DNA of 47,688 nucleotides, from assembly GCA_040902535.1 (NCBI GenBank), contig JBBDXD010000005.1, forward strand, positions 1-47,688, in the 5' to 3' direction. The notes under the pieces are model-generated. The model was not told the DNA's origin. It searched no databases and saw only the letters and a program-made list of their open reading frames with translations. The DNA is from Dehalococcoidia bacterium (lineage in GTDB: Bacteria > Chloroflexota > Dehalococcoidia > DSTF01 > JACRBR01). This document shows positions 25,341 through 34,119 of the stretch, piece by piece. Every line of letters starts with the position of its first letter. Within the stretch, counting starts at the first letter, position 1. The position numbers and the translations under genes were made by a program.

Positions 25341-26005
25341 AGGTCGTCGACCCCGAGGCTGCGGTGCTGAAGGTGCAGGACTACCGCCAGGCCGCGCGAG
25401 GTATGGCCATCACGACGCTGCGCGCCGTCGTCGGCGACATGAACCTCGACGACGTGCTCGCCAAGCGAGAACAGATCAACACGTTGATGCAGACGCGACT
25501 GGACGACGTCACCGACCGCTGGGGCGTCAAGGTCAACGCCGTCGAAATCCGCGAGATCCTGCCGCCGCGCGACATCCAGGACGCGATGAGCCGCCAGATG
25601 TCCGCCGAACGCACCCGCCGCGCCACGATCATCGAGGCCGAGGGCACGCGCCAGGCCGCCATCACCAACGCCGAGGGGTCGAAGCAGGCCGCCATCCTCA
25701 ACGCCGAGGGCGCGAAGCAATCCGCGATCCTCAACGCCGAGGGCAACCGTCAGGCGGCAATCCTCAACGCAGAGGGATACGCCCTCGCGCTCCAGCAAAT
25801 CTTCGAGGTGGCGAACACCGTCGACGACAACACCATGGCCCTGCAATACCTGGACACGATGAAGGAACTCGCGGCCGGCGAGTCCACGAAGTGGATCATC
25901 CCCATGGAACTGACGCAGTTCCTACAGCGCTTTAGTACCGACGGCGGCGGCTCGGCGCCGAACGGCGGCCGCCAGCACGTGCCGCGGCCCAGCGGCACCG
26001 GCTGA
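25118..26005 (+). CDS. Stomatin-like SPFH/Band 7 protein
   Basis: The 295-residue product has an SPFH domain (about 5-165) with GWVWVIPFYHQSISVDLREEVFDVEPQ, TKDNAPVTVDMLVFMKVVDP and ILPPRDIQDAMSRQMSAER, close to the stomatin/HflK/C type. Residues 173-216 are four near-identical 11-residue repeats of the form NAEGxxQAAIL, with a fifth beginning at 217; they should extend the family's coiled coil. Unlike most stomatins, no clear N-terminal hydrophobic hairpin is present; only a short hydrophobic start (MALFFTIV). GGGGGAG precedes the ATG. Such proteins scaffold membrane microdomains. A NfeD-type protease partner is not seen next to it. Confidence 0.88.
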   Translation: MALFFTIVPEYRRVARFSFGRYDGSPRGPGWVWVIPFYHQSISVDLREEVFDVEPQTTITKDNAPVTVDMLVFMKVVDPEAAVLKVQDYRQAARGMAITTLRAVVGDMNLDDVLAKREQINTLMQTRLDDVTDRWGVKVNAVEIREILPPRDIQDAMSRQMSAERTRRATIIEAEGTRQAAITNAEGSKQAAILNAEGAKQSAILNAEGNRQAAILNAEGYALALQQIFEVANTVDDNTMALQYLDTMKELAAGESTKWIIPMELTQFLQRFSTDGGGSAPNGGRQHVPRPSGTG

Positions 26006-26024
26006 CCGTCAACCCGGGGTGGAC

Positions 26025-26795
26025 CTAGAGGATCTGCGAGAGGAACAGCTTCGTACGCTCCTCCGTCGGATTCTCGAAGAAGTGCTGCGGCGTGCCTTCT
26101 TCGACGATAAGCCCCTCGTCAAAGAACAGGAAGCGGTCGGCGACCTCGCGCGCGAACCCCATCTCGTGCGTAACCACGATCATCGTGATCCCGGAGCGCG
26201 CCAGTTCGCGCATCACGTCGAGCACTTCTTTGATCATCTCGGGGTCCAGCGCCGACGTCGGTTCGTCGAACAGCATGATCTTCGGCTGCATCGCCAGCGC
26301 CCGCGCGATCGCGACGCGTTGCTGCTGCCCACCCGAAAGCTGGTCCGGGTATTTGTCGATCTGCTCGCTGATCCCGACGCGGTCCAGCAACTGCTCCGCG
26401 ATGCTGTTCGCGTACGCCTTTCGCTGATGCCGCACCTGCGTCAGCGCCAGCGTGATGTTTCTGCGGACAGTCAGGTGCGGAAACAAGTTGAATTGCTGGA
26501 ATACCATCCCGACCTCCGAGCGCACCTTTTCCACATTGCGGAGGTCGTTGTTCAGTTCGACGCCATCGACGATGACGACGCCCTCGTCGTGCGGCTCCAG
26601 GCGATTGATCGTGCGGATGAACGTCGACTTGCCCGATCCCGACGGCCCCAGCACGACGACGACTTCGCCCTCCCGCACGGTGGTCGTGATGCCGCGCAGC
26701 GCCTGGAAGTCTCCGAACCACTTCTTCACGTCGCGGCAGATGATGATGTCGCGCGTTGCCGCCGCCTTGCCGCCCGGCTCATTCATGCTGTGCAC
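26025..26795 (-). CDS. aapP: Polar amino-acid ABC transporter, ATP-binding protein
   Basis: The 256-residue ATPase energises amino-acid uptake. It has Walker [12 protein letters not shown], the Q-loop [14 protein letters not shown], the signature [15 protein letters not shown], Walker [14 protein letters not shown] and the H-loop VVTHEMGFA. The sequence is of the GlnQ/AapP type. It is the last gene of the aapJQMP operon, starting one base after the aapM stop. Confidence 0.95.
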   Translation of the reverse strand: MHSMNEPGGKAAATRDIIICRDVKKWFGDFQALRGITTTVREGEVVVVLGPSGSGKSTFIRTINRLEPHDEGVVIVDGVELNNDLRNVEKVRSEVGMVFQQFNLFPHLTVRRNITLALTQVRHQRKAYANSIAEQLLDRVGISEQIDKYPDQLSGGQQQRVAIARALAMQPKIMLFDEPTSALDPEMIKEVLDVMRELARSGITMIVVTHEMGFAREVADRFLFFDEGLIVEEGTPQHFFENPTEERTKLFLSQIL

Positions 26796-26796
26796 T

Positions 26797-28026
26797 CTAT
26801 CGCTCCCCGATGCCGAGCGTCTTCTCGAGGCGCTGGCTCGCGCGCGACATCGAGAACGCCACCATCCAGTAGATTGCCGCGACGAACAGCAACGTCTCTG
26901 CCTGCCGGCCGATGAACTCCTGCTGCGCCGTCACCTGGCGCGCCACACCAAGCAGGTCCGTCAGCCCGACGATCGCAACGAGCGACGTGTCCTTGAACAG
27001 GCTGATGAACTGCCCCACGATCGCCGGCACCACGGCCCGCAGCGCCTGCGGCAAAACGATGAATGCCAGCGTCCGCGTCGTCCCCAGCCCGAGGGCCTGC
27101 GCAGCTTCCATCTGCCCGCGCGGCACGGCCTGCAGTCCGCCTCGGATCGTCTCTGCCAGGTACGCCGCCGAAAACAACGTGATCGCGATGAACGCGCGCA
27201 CGACCAGGTTCGGGTTGTAACCCGTGATCGGAAGGTCGATGATGCCGAGCGCGAGATCGCGTTCCGGTCGTAGCACCAGCGGTAACAGATACGTCGCCAT
27301 GAACAGGATCGTGATCAGCGGCACGCCGCGAATCACCTCGATGTACGTGATGGACAGCCAGCGCACCACCGGCAGCGTGCTCGCCCGCCCGATCGCCAGC
27401 AACAGTCCGAGCGGGAACGCCGCCGCGATGCCAACCACCGTCAAGGTCATGCTGAGCATCAGCCCGCCCCAGACCAGCGTCGGCACCGCGCTCAGCAGCC
27501 ACAGCGCGAAGAGCACCGCCGCCACCCAGACGACGGGCAGCCACCCGCGTTGCTGCGCCACGTACGCCGCCGCCGCCGGCAGCCGCGCCACGCCGTAGCC
27601 CGCCGCGAACAGCGCGAGCGCTACAAGCGTCAGCAGTGCGACCTGCCCGCCCTGGATGAACAGCAGCACCGGCACCATCAAGAGCGCGAGCCCTATGGCC
27701 GCCTGCCAGGGGATACGGGCGTACGCGCCCACGCTCACCCCGCCGATCGCGCTCACGACGTACAGGATGATCCACACGCGCCAGGTCTCATCGGCGGGAA
27801 AGCGCCCGAGAAAGAACAGCCGCCGGTTTGCTTCCACGACGCTCCAGTCGGCAGTCACAAAAACGAATCGAAGCACGCCGTACGCCATGAACGCGACGAC
27901 CGCCAGGCTGACGACGGTGAGCAGCGTATTCCCGGCGCTGCCGAAGAGGTTCTCGCGCGCCCACGCCCGCGGGCTCCGCCGGATGATGATGCGTCGTTGC
28001 TGCGCCGCCGGCGCCATCGCTATCAT
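26797..28026 (-). CDS. aapM: General L-amino-acid ABC transporter permease AapM
   Basis: The 409-residue protein has the extended form of polar-amino-acid permeases: several N-terminal membrane helices, then the core with [21 protein letters not shown] and the EAA loop ([31 protein letters not shown]). Its ATG overlaps the aapQ stop. With AapQ it forms the heterodimeric membrane channel, and AapP supplies energy. The length and N-terminal extension favour AapM over a short GlnP-type permease. Confidence 0.93.
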   Translation of the reverse strand: MIAMAPAAQQRRIIIRRSPRAWARENLFGSAGNTLLTVVSLAVVAFMAYGVLRFVFVTADWSVVEANRRLFFLGRFPADETWRVWIILYVVSAIGGVSVGAYARIPWQAAIGLALLMVPVLLFIQGGQVALLTLVALALFAAGYGVARLPAAAAYVAQQRGWLPVVWVAAVLFALWLLSAVPTLVWGGLMLSMTLTVVGIAAAFPLGLLLAIGRASTLPVVRWLSITYIEVIRGVPLITILFMATYLLPLVLRPERDLALGIIDLPITGYNPNLVVRAFIAITLFSAAYLAETIRGGLQAVPRGQMEAAQALGLGTTRTLAFIVLPQALRAVVPAIVGQFISLFKDTSLVAIVGLTDLLGVARQVTAQQEFIGRQAETLLFVAAIYWMVAFSMSRASQRLEKTLGIGER

Positions 28027-29264
28027 CAGCGCCCGCCTCGTAATCCACGGTTATACGCCAGGTTCATCACGGCGGAGATCGCCAGGCTGATCGTTAAATA
28101 CGTCGCCATGACGAGCACGATCATCGGTACCGCTTGCCCCGTCTGGTTGATCGTCACGCGCGTCACCTGGAAGACGTCCGGAAACGCCACCGCCACGGCC
28201 AGGCTTGAGTTCTTCATGAGATTCAAGTACTGGTTCGTCAGCGGCGGCACCATGATCCGCAACGCCTGCGGCAAGATGACGAAGCGCAGCCGCTGCATCG
28301 CCTTCAGCCCGACCGCTGCCGCAGCCTCGTCCTGCCCGCGCGGGATCGCCAAAATGCTGCCGCGCACGACCTCCGCGATGAATGCGCCCGTATACAGCAC
28401 CAGCCCGACGAGCAGCGCGACGAACTCAGGGCTCAGTTGCGCCCCACCGGCGTAGGCGCGCCCCTCGAGCACGGGCCGCTGGAACTCGAGCGGCTGACCC
28501 GTCGCGAAGAATGTGATCGCGCCGATCGCCGCAAACACGCCGAAGGCGCCCCACCACGGATAGCGTGGCGTGCCGCTCGCGTCCTGCCAGCGCACCAGCG
28601 CCGCACGGACGACCAGCGCGATGACCATCGCGCCGCCAAGCAGCAACAGCCACAACCGGAAACCGTCCTGCGGCTCCCCCCACGCCACCGCAACGCCCCG
28701 GTTCGAGACGAGCATCACACCGAGTAGATCCATCGTGTCCGTGATCGTCGGCAGGCGCAGCGCCACCGCCGTGTACCAGAAGATCAGTTGCACGAGCAGC
28801 GGCACGTTGCGGAACGTTTCGACGTACGCCTCCGCGAGATGCGAGACAAGCCAGTTCTTCGACAGTCGCGAAACGCCCGCGAGCAGCCCGATCGCCGTCG
28901 CCAACACGATGCCGAGGACCGCGACGCGGAACGTGTTCGCCAGCCCCGCCCGAAACGCGTCGGCGTAGCTGTTGTTCGGCGTGTAGTCGACACCGAACGA
29001 TGTCTCGCCGATGCCGAACCCCGCGCGCTGGCTCAAAAAGTCTTCGCTGAAGTCGACGAATGGGAAGCTGCCGCTCACTTCGACGAACGGCATAGCCTGC
29101 AGCCCGGTGCGGTCAAGCTCCGAGATCAGGTTGTCGACAAGAAACCAGCCGATAATCGCGACGATCGCGAGCACCAGCGCTTGCACGGCAATGCGTTGCA
29201 CCCTGGCATCGCGCCAGAGGACGAGCGGCAATGGCGGTCGCGGGCTCCGGACCTCTACGGCCAC
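28026..29264 (-). CDS. aapQ: General L-amino-acid ABC transporter permease AapQ
   Basis: The 412-residue permease has a first helix at about 27-48, a periplasmic loop with FDFSEDFLSQRAGF-like sequence, and the core EAYVETFRNVPLLVQLIFWY and EAA loop (GQDEAAAAVGLKAMQRLRFVILPQALRIMVP). The NxYADAFRAGLANT segment is typical of AapQ. It partners AapM. The gene starts about 64 bp after aapJ, with a strong hairpin in between that may lower permease output relative to binding protein. Confidence 0.93.
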   Translation of the reverse strand: MAVEVRSPRPPLPLVLWRDARVQRIAVQALVLAIVAIIGWFLVDNLISELDRTGLQAMPFVEVSGSFPFVDFSEDFLSQRAGFGIGETSFGVDYTPNNSYADAFRAGLANTFRVAVLGIVLATAIGLLAGVSRLSKNWLVSHLAEAYVETFRNVPLLVQLIFWYTAVALRLPTITDTMDLLGVMLVSNRGVAVAWGEPQDGFRLWLLLLGGAMVIALVVRAALVRWQDASGTPRYPWWGAFGVFAAIGAITFFATGQPLEFQRPVLEGRAYAGGAQLSPEFVALLVGLVLYTGAFIAEVVRGSILAIPRGQDEAAAAVGLKAMQRLRFVILPQALRIMVPPLTNQYLNLMKNSSLAVAVAFPDVFQVTRVTINQTGQAVPMIVLVMATYLTISLAISAVMNLAYNRGLRGGR

Positions 29265-29280
29265 GGGACAGGCCGCGCGC

Positions 29281-29314
29281 GGGAGCGGGCGCCGGAGATC
29301 CCGCGCCCGCTCCC
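29281..29314 (-). terminator. Intercistronic hairpin between aapJ and aapQ
   Basis: A perfect 12-bp stem (GGGAGCGGGCGC at 29281-29292, GCGCCCGCTCCC at 29303-29314) with a 10-nt loop lies 15 bp after the aapJ stop. There is no T-run, so it is more likely a stabiliser of the aapJ message or a partial attenuator than a full terminator. Confidence 0.7.
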
Positions 29315-29328
29315 GTCACGCGTGCTTT

Positions 29329-30456
29329 CTAACGGAACGGCGGCCCGTAGATCAGGCCTCCGTCCGTCCATTGCGCGTTCAACGTACCGTCGCGCTCGAT
29401 GCCGATCGGCGTAATGTTGCGTTCGTAGATTTCGCCGTAGTTCCCGACCGCCGCGAGCACGGCCTGCATGAAGTCCGCGTCGATGCCCAGGCCCGGGTCG
29501 AACGCCGCCTCACCCTCGAACGGCACGCCTAGCAGCCGCGCGATGTCGATGGTCTCCGGCGCGCCCGCTGCGGCCTCCACCGTCTCGCTCGTGATCTCGA
29601 ACTCCTCGGCTAGCATCGTGCCGATCACGGTCCAGTTGACGATGTCGAACCACTGGCTGTCGTTGTCGACGGTCAGCGGTCCCAGAGGTTCCTTCGAGAA
29701 CGTCTCCTCGAGGATGACGAGCGACTCCGGTCCGCCCGCGTCGGCGGGGTAGGCCGAACGTCGCGCCGCGAGCTGCGACTTGTCGGACGTCCACGCATCG
29801 CAACGCTCTTCGACGAACGCCGCCTGCAACGTCTCGTTCTCTTCGAAGGGCAGCGGCGTGCTCGTCGGCAAGCGGTCCGCCAGGTTCAACTCCGTCGTCG
29901 TTCCCTGGAGTACGCACACGGTCGCACTCGCGAGATCATCGATCGTCGAGAAACCATCGGCGGTGCGCACCATGATGCCCTGGCCGTCGTAGAACGTCGT
30001 CGTCGTGAACGCGAGGCCGGACTGCGCGTCACGGCTGACCGTCCACGTCGTGTTGCGGATCAGCACGTCGACCTGGCCGGTCTGCAACGCCGTCAGCCGC
30101 GCCTCCGCCGTCAGCGGCACGTATTGCACCGCGTTCGCATCGCCGAGCACCGCCGCCGCCACCGCCTTGCAGTAGTCGACGTCGAAGCCGGTGAACTCGC
30201 CCTGCGCGTCCACCGAACCGAAGCCCGGCACGGCGTCGTTCACGCCGCAGACAAGCTCGCCGCGAGAGCGCACCTGCTCCAGGATGCGGCCGCCTTCGCC
30301 GCCATTACCGTTTCCCGATGGCGTTTCGCCAGCCGCCGGTGTGTTGCCGCCTCCCGTCACCTCCGGATCGTCGTCGTCGTCACACGCGATCGCCCCCATC
30401 GCGAGCGTGATCACGGCAAACGCCACCAGTACTGGTCGCCAAATTTGTGCTATCAC
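29329..30456 (-). CDS. aapJ: Amino-acid ABC transporter substrate-binding lipoprotein AapJ
   Basis: The 375-residue protein begins with a lipoprotein signal peptide (VAFAVITLAMGAIAC) and a Gly/Asn/Glu linker. The binding fold starts at ILEQVRSRGELVCGVNDAVPGFG, and the DAQGEFTGFDVDYCKAVAAAVLGD block and VLIRNTTWTVSRDAQSG are AapJ/BztA hallmarks. It captures L-amino acids outside the membrane and delivers them to AapQM. GTG start; GGGAGG lies 5-6 nt upstream, and a TAGGCT box is at 30479-30484. An inverted repeat ATGCA-N4-TGCAT (30484-30497) overlaps the promoter and could be an operator. Confidence 0.94.
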   Translation of the reverse strand: MIAQIWRPVLVAFAVITLAMGAIACDDDDDPEVTGGGNTPAAGETPSGNGNGGEGGRILEQVRSRGELVCGVNDAVPGFGSVDAQGEFTGFDVDYCKAVAAAVLGDANAVQYVPLTAEARLTALQTGQVDVLIRNTTWTVSRDAQSGLAFTTTTFYDGQGIMVRTADGFSTIDDLASATVCVLQGTTTELNLADRLPTSTPLPFEENETLQAAFVEERCDAWTSDKSQLAARRSAYPADAGGPESLVILEETFSKEPLGPLTVDNDSQWFDIVNWTVIGTMLAEEFEITSETVEAAAGAPETIDIARLLGVPFEGEAAFDPGLGIDADFMQAVLAAVGNYGEIYERNITPIGIERDGTLNAQWTDGGLIYGPPFR

Positions 30457-30661
30457 GTTGTACCTCCCTCGTTACAAAAGCCTATGCATCCGTGCATGAC
30501 AGGACGTAGCACCCGCCCGCACGAGCCTAACACGTTCGTAACAGTGGAGTCGCGGGACTCCCTTAGAGGAAACTTGGAGCATATCCGAGCCCGGGGCCGG
30601 GAAGCCGCCGTATCGCGGCCGGGCGGTACACGGCGCTTTACAATCACCAGCGGAGCAAAAA

Positions 30662-30737
30662 TGGCACGCCCGGAGGGATTCGAACCCCCGACCCCCGGTT
30701 CCGAAGACCGATGCTCTATCCGCTGAGCTACGGGCGC
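30662..30737 (-). tRNA. tRNA-Arg (anticodon TCG)
   Basis: The minus strand folds as a cloverleaf with acceptor GCGCCCG/CGGGCGT (G1-U72), anticodon stem TCGGT/ACCGG and loop CTTCGGA, giving anticodon TCG at 30702-30704. The T-loop TTCGAAT and an encoded GCCA end are present. It reads arginine CGA-family codons. Confidence 0.95.
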
Positions 30738-30785
30738 GCGAAGCAGCCGCATTGTAACAAGCGAAGCTCCCCGGACCGCCGACCG

Positions 30786-31859
30786 TCAGTTCGCCGGCGT
30801 CGCCACCTGCACGTTCACACGCGTCAGGTCGCCGTCTTCGGCCAACTCGCCCGCTTCGACCGTGCCGGCCATCGAGCCGTCTTCGTTCGTGAAATTGATC
30901 GCCGTGCCGTTCGCCAGCGTCGACGTCCCCTCCTCCCCCTCTTCGACGGTCCAGCCGAGGCCATCGAACTGCTCGCGGTAGTAGTCGAGCACGTCGTTCG
31001 GCGCATCCTCCGTCACCATCGACACGATGAACTGCTGGCCCTGCGGCGCGCGCTGGAAGCCCGTCTCGATCGTCGTCGAATCGGGATACGGCGGCACCTG
31101 CTCCGCGGGAAAACCCGCGGGCAGCGGACGGCTCTGGCCGGGCTCGAAGTCTTCTTGCTCGTTGTCCGCCGCCGCGCCGACCACGTTGACGCTCATGAAG
31201 ATCGTCGTCACGGCGTCGTCCTTCGACTCCGCCGCCAGCACCACGCCTTCGATGTCCGGGTCCTCGATGTTGCTGAACTGCACGACGGTCGACTCGCGCC
31301 CGGACTGCTCCACCTCGACCTGCCACGGATCTTCGCTCAGCACGTCGGCAAAATGCGCCGCGACGTCCTGCCGCGCGTCGTCCGTATCGAACACGACGAT
31401 GTATCCCGCGTCGTCGCCGCGGAGCTGCACGATCGAGGAGATCACGCGCGAGCCAGGATACACAGGAATCTCGTCCGGAAATGCCTCAGGCAGCGACCCC
31501 TCGAGCCTGATCATGCCCGTCCCCTCGCCGCTCTGGCTGAACGCGTTGACGACGTTCGTCACGTTGGGCTCGAGCCGTCCGTCGCCGTTCTCGTCGCCGA
31601 ACTGCGAAGCGAGCAGCCACACCGCCGCGCCGACGACGATCGCCGGAATGATGACCGCCGCGCCGAGCACCCACGGCTTGACCGCGATCGCCTCCCGCGG
31701 CGACTTCTCGGGTGGAGGCGGAGCGGTCGCCTTCGCATCATCGTCGACGACGGTATACGAATAGCCGCTGTCCGTTACGCCGCCGCGTTCGGGCTGCTGC
31801 CCGCCAGCGTCCTGCGACGCGCCGCCGTCCGGCTGTTCGTTCGTCGGGTCATCGGGCAA
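30786..31859 (-). CDS. Membrane-anchored protein with two repeated domains
   Basis: The 357-residue product has a polar, acidic cytoplasmic N-terminus (about 1-65), one transmembrane helix (about 66-86, WVLGAAVIIPAIVVGAAVWLLA) and an exported part with two related units: PVYPGSRVISSIVQLRGDDAG... and PPYPDSTTIETGFQRAPQGQ.... Each opens with a (V/P)YP motif and has a helical 'dYYreqf...W.VE' segment, so it looks like a tandem duplication. The start is TTG 31859, set by AGGAG 5 nt upstream; the frame runs on into the tRNA-His gene to 31928, which cannot be coding. I do not recognise the family. Confidence 0.68.
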   Translation of the reverse strand: MPDDPTNEQPDGGASQDAGGQQPERGGVTDSGYSYTVVDDDAKATAPPPPEKSPREAIAVKPWVLGAAVIIPAIVVGAAVWLLASQFGDENGDGRLEPNVTNVVNAFSQSGEGTGMIRLEGSLPEAFPDEIPVYPGSRVISSIVQLRGDDAGYIVVFDTDDARQDVAAHFADVLSEDPWQVEVEQSGRESTVVQFSNIEDPDIEGVVLAAESKDDAVTTIFMSVNVVGAAADNEQEDFEPGQSRPLPAGFPAEQVPPYPDSTTIETGFQRAPQGQQFIVSMVTEDAPNDVLDYYREQFDGLGWTVEEGEEGTSTLANGTAINFTNEDGSMAGTVEAGELAEDGDLTRVNVQVATPAN

Positions 31860-31883
31860 AGGGTCTCCTGACGAGGGGAAGGA

Positions 31884-31960
31884 TGGGGTGGACGGAGGGA
31901 TTTGAACCCTCGATCTCCAGGGCCACAACCTGGCGCCTTAACCGCTAGGCCACGCCCACC
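31884..31960 (-). tRNA. tRNA-His (anticodon GTG)
   Basis: The minus strand gives acceptor GTGGGCG/CGTCCAC with the extra G(-1) opposite C73 that marks tRNA-His, anticodon stem CCAGG/CCTGG with loop TTGTGGC (anticodon GTG at 31924-31926), T-loop TTCAAAT and an encoded CCA. Confidence 0.96.
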
Positions 31961-32069
31961 ACGCTACGAGGTGACGGCCAACAAAATCACCCTGCGTCAA
32001 GGACGCAGAGCGCGCACGACCGTCCTGAGTCTCGAAAAAGTCTAGCATCGCGCCGGAAACGCGGTCAAG

Positions 32070-32111
32070 GAAAGCTGAAAGCTGAAAGCTGAAAGCTGAC
32101 CGCTGACCGCT
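32070..32111. repeat. Heptanucleotide tandem repeat
   Basis: Six perfect 7-bp units: GAAAGCT four times (32070-32097) and GACCGCT twice (32098-32111). It lies in the spacer just after the dut stop codon, between dut and tRNA-His. A related heptamer array is at 34014-34062. Confidence 0.9.
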
Positions 32112-32116
32112 CCCCC

Positions 32117-32551
32117 TCACCGCCCCGTCGACCCGTGCCCGCCCTCGCCCCGCTCCGTCGACGACAGTTCATCGACCTCCACGACGCGCACGGGCGCCAG
32201 CCGCGCGATCACGATCTGCGCGATCCGATCACCGTCATGCAGCACGTATTTATCGAGATCGCCAAAGGTCCACATCGTCACGCGCAACTCGCCGCGATAG
32301 TCCGCATCGACCGTCCCGAACGCCACGCCGATGCCCTTAAGGGAAAGCCCCGACCGCGGCCGCACCTGCACGTCGTACCGGGGCGGCACCTCGATCGCGA
32401 GCCCGGTCGGTACCATCGCCGGCGCGCGACGCAGCGTCAGCGGCTCGACTAGACATGCACATATGTCAAGCCCGCTAGATCCAGGTGTGGCGCGAACGGG
32501 TAAGCGCGCTCCCTCATGTAGCTTCAGCACCCGCAGGTCGATATCTTCCAC
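32117..32551 (-). CDS. dut: Deoxyuridine 5'-triphosphate nucleotidohydrolase (dUTPase)
   Basis: The 144-residue trimeric dUTPase has all five motifs: SSGLDICA, RPRSGLSLKG, GTVDADYRGEL, GDRIAQIVI and the C-terminal GEGGHGSTGR, where His replaces the usual stacking Phe. It hydrolyses dUTP to dUMP and keeps uracil out of DNA. The GTG start is 7 nt after TAGGCT (32559-32564), so the message looks leaderless. The Phe-to-His change in motif 5 is unusual but leaves an aromatic side chain for base stacking. Confidence 0.93.
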   Translation of the reverse strand: MEDIDLRVLKLHEGARLPVRATPGSSGLDICACLVEPLTLRRAPAMVPTGLAIEVPPRYDVQVRPRSGLSLKGIGVAFGTVDADYRGELRVTMWTFGDLDKYVLHDGDRIAQIVIARLAPVRVVEVDELSSTERGEGGHGSTGR

Positions 32552-32661
32552 GGGCGTCAGCCTATCAGCGGCGAAGCGTAGCGTCAGCGTCGTCTATAGC
32601 CGTTGACCGGGCCGCACTCGCTGCCGATGATCGAAACGGGCAACAGGAAGGTCCGTACGGT

Positions 32662-33951
32662 TTGAAAATCATCCTGGGCACACTCGCGGTGATCGCGCTC
32701 GGCGCTATGATCGCCGTCGCACTCCTGGCAAACCTCGGCGCCGAAGCGGCGCCCGCCGTCCCGCGCCTCACCCCGACGCGCACGGCCACGCCCCGCGTCT
32801 CCCCGACGCCCCGCGCCACGCCTACGCCCCCGATCAAGCCCGTCGCGGCGCAGGGCCCCGGCATCATGGTCGCCGAATGCACGGGCACGGGCGTGAACTC
32901 TGTACGCGTGTTTTTCCTCTGGAACCCGTCGCGCGCGGGCAGGCAGTTCCTCGACCTCAGCATGCTCAACAACGGATTCGCGCCCGGAAGCTTCTTCGCC
33001 GCGGGGCCGCTGCCATCCGACCGCTGGGGATTCGTCTGGGAAGGGTTGCGCCAGGGCTCGACGCACTACGCGCGCATCAACACCCTGACCTCCGACGGGT
33101 GGAAGGCAACGCCGCCGCTCGCGTTCTACACGCCCATCTGTGACCCGGCCGCGCACACGCCCGCAGCGGGGCCCGACATGCTGTCGCTGCGCGCGGACAT
33201 CGAAGCCGCGATCGTCCGCTCCGGCATCAATACCGCCGTCGCGATCACCGATCTGCGCACCGGCGAGTCGATCGACGTCAACGGCGCCAACAACCGGCTG
33301 CCCGGCTGCACGATCAACCTTTTCGTGCTGATGCGCGTCGCGGTCGATTTGCAGAACGGCCGCTATCCGGAGCCTGTCCCCGGCGACCTGATCGGCCAGA
33401 CGATCAACCGCTCCGACCCCATCACATCGCGCACGCTGATGAAGAATTACATCGGCGCCGGTGACCTGTATCGCGGCATCAACGAGGTCAACACCTTCAT
33501 GCAGTCGCTCGGCATGCGCGACACGCTCATGGACCACCCGCCGGCATTCTTCCACGAGTCTGTCTTCGGCCGGTCGATCGACAACCGCATCACCGCGCTC
33601 GACACGAACCGCGGGCTGCAGGCGCTGTGGGACGGACGCGTGCTAACGCCCGGTTGGCGCGACTACATGCTTCGAAAGATGACGCTCGTCAAACCGGGAT
33701 TGAACTACCTGATTCCGGCCGGCACAAGCTCGGGCGCCGTCGTCTCGCACAAGAACGGCTTCCTCTACGCCGAGGGCTGGGCGGACAACGACATCGGCAT
33801 CGTCTGGTTCGAGCGCAACGGTCAGCGCTACGGGTACGCCATCTCGTTTTTCACCCAGCACGTCCCGTCGAAATACGCCGACATCCCGATGGGCCAGCAG
33901 GTCTCCTCGCTGGCCTACCAGTGGTTCGTTGGCCGCTACGGCTACCCCTGA
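32662..33951 (+). CDS. Beta-lactamase/transpeptidase-fold protein without catalytic Ser-Lys
   Basis: The 429-residue product has a signal peptide (about 1-29), a Thr/Pro-rich linker (31-62), a domain at about 65-160 of fibronectin-like pattern, and a C-terminal part (about 172-429) that resembles class A beta-lactamases and serine transpeptidases. Where these have SxxK it reads C216-T-I-N219 in NRLPGCTINLFVLMRVAVDL; the SDN motif is not found; KTG is represented by HKNGFL. It is therefore probably not a beta-lactamase, and may be a binding protein or use Cys instead of Ser. The TTG start follows AGGAAGG and gives an intact signal peptide. Confidence 0.75.
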   Translation: MKIILGTLAVIALGAMIAVALLANLGAEAAPAVPRLTPTRTATPRVSPTPRATPTPPIKPVAAQGPGIMVAECTGTGVNSVRVFFLWNPSRAGRQFLDLSMLNNGFAPGSFFAAGPLPSDRWGFVWEGLRQGSTHYARINTLTSDGWKATPPLAFYTPICDPAAHTPAAGPDMLSLRADIEAAIVRSGINTAVAITDLRTGESIDVNGANNRLPGCTINLFVLMRVAVDLQNGRYPEPVPGDLIGQTINRSDPITSRTLMKNYIGAGDLYRGINEVNTFMQSLGMRDTLMDHPPAFFHESVFGRSIDNRITALDTNRGLQALWDGRVLTPGWRDYMLRKMTLVKPGLNYLIPAGTSSGAVVSHKNGFLYAEGWADNDIGIVWFERNGQRYGYAISFFTQHVPSKYADIPMGQQVSSLAYQWFVGRYGYP

Positions 33952-34013
33952 GGCTGTCGGCACCCATCGAACCGCGTCCGCCAGCACCGGCTTTGCGACG
34001 CCCCTCCGCCAAC

Positions 34014-34062
34014 GACCAGCGACCAGCGACCAGCGACCAGCGACCAGCATCCAGCATCCAGC
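34014..34062. repeat. Heptanucleotide tandem repeat
   Basis: Seven 7-bp units: GACCAGC five times (34014-34048) and ATCCAGC twice (34049-34062), in the spacer before the XRE regulator gene. The unit resembles the GACCGCT unit at 32098. Confidence 0.9.
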
Positions 34063-34119
34063 CGTCATGCAGCCATAGCATCGAACCTCCCGCGACCCCG
34101 GTGGTACCATACAGGTGCG

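Noticed and set aside
31860-31928. N-terminal extension of the two-domain membrane protein
   Set aside because: It overlaps the tRNA-His gene; a TTG with AGGAG at 31859 is the better start.
32662-33951. Antibiotic-resistance beta-lactamase
   Set aside because: The fold is similar, but SxxK reads CTIN and SDN is missing, so resistance function is not supported.
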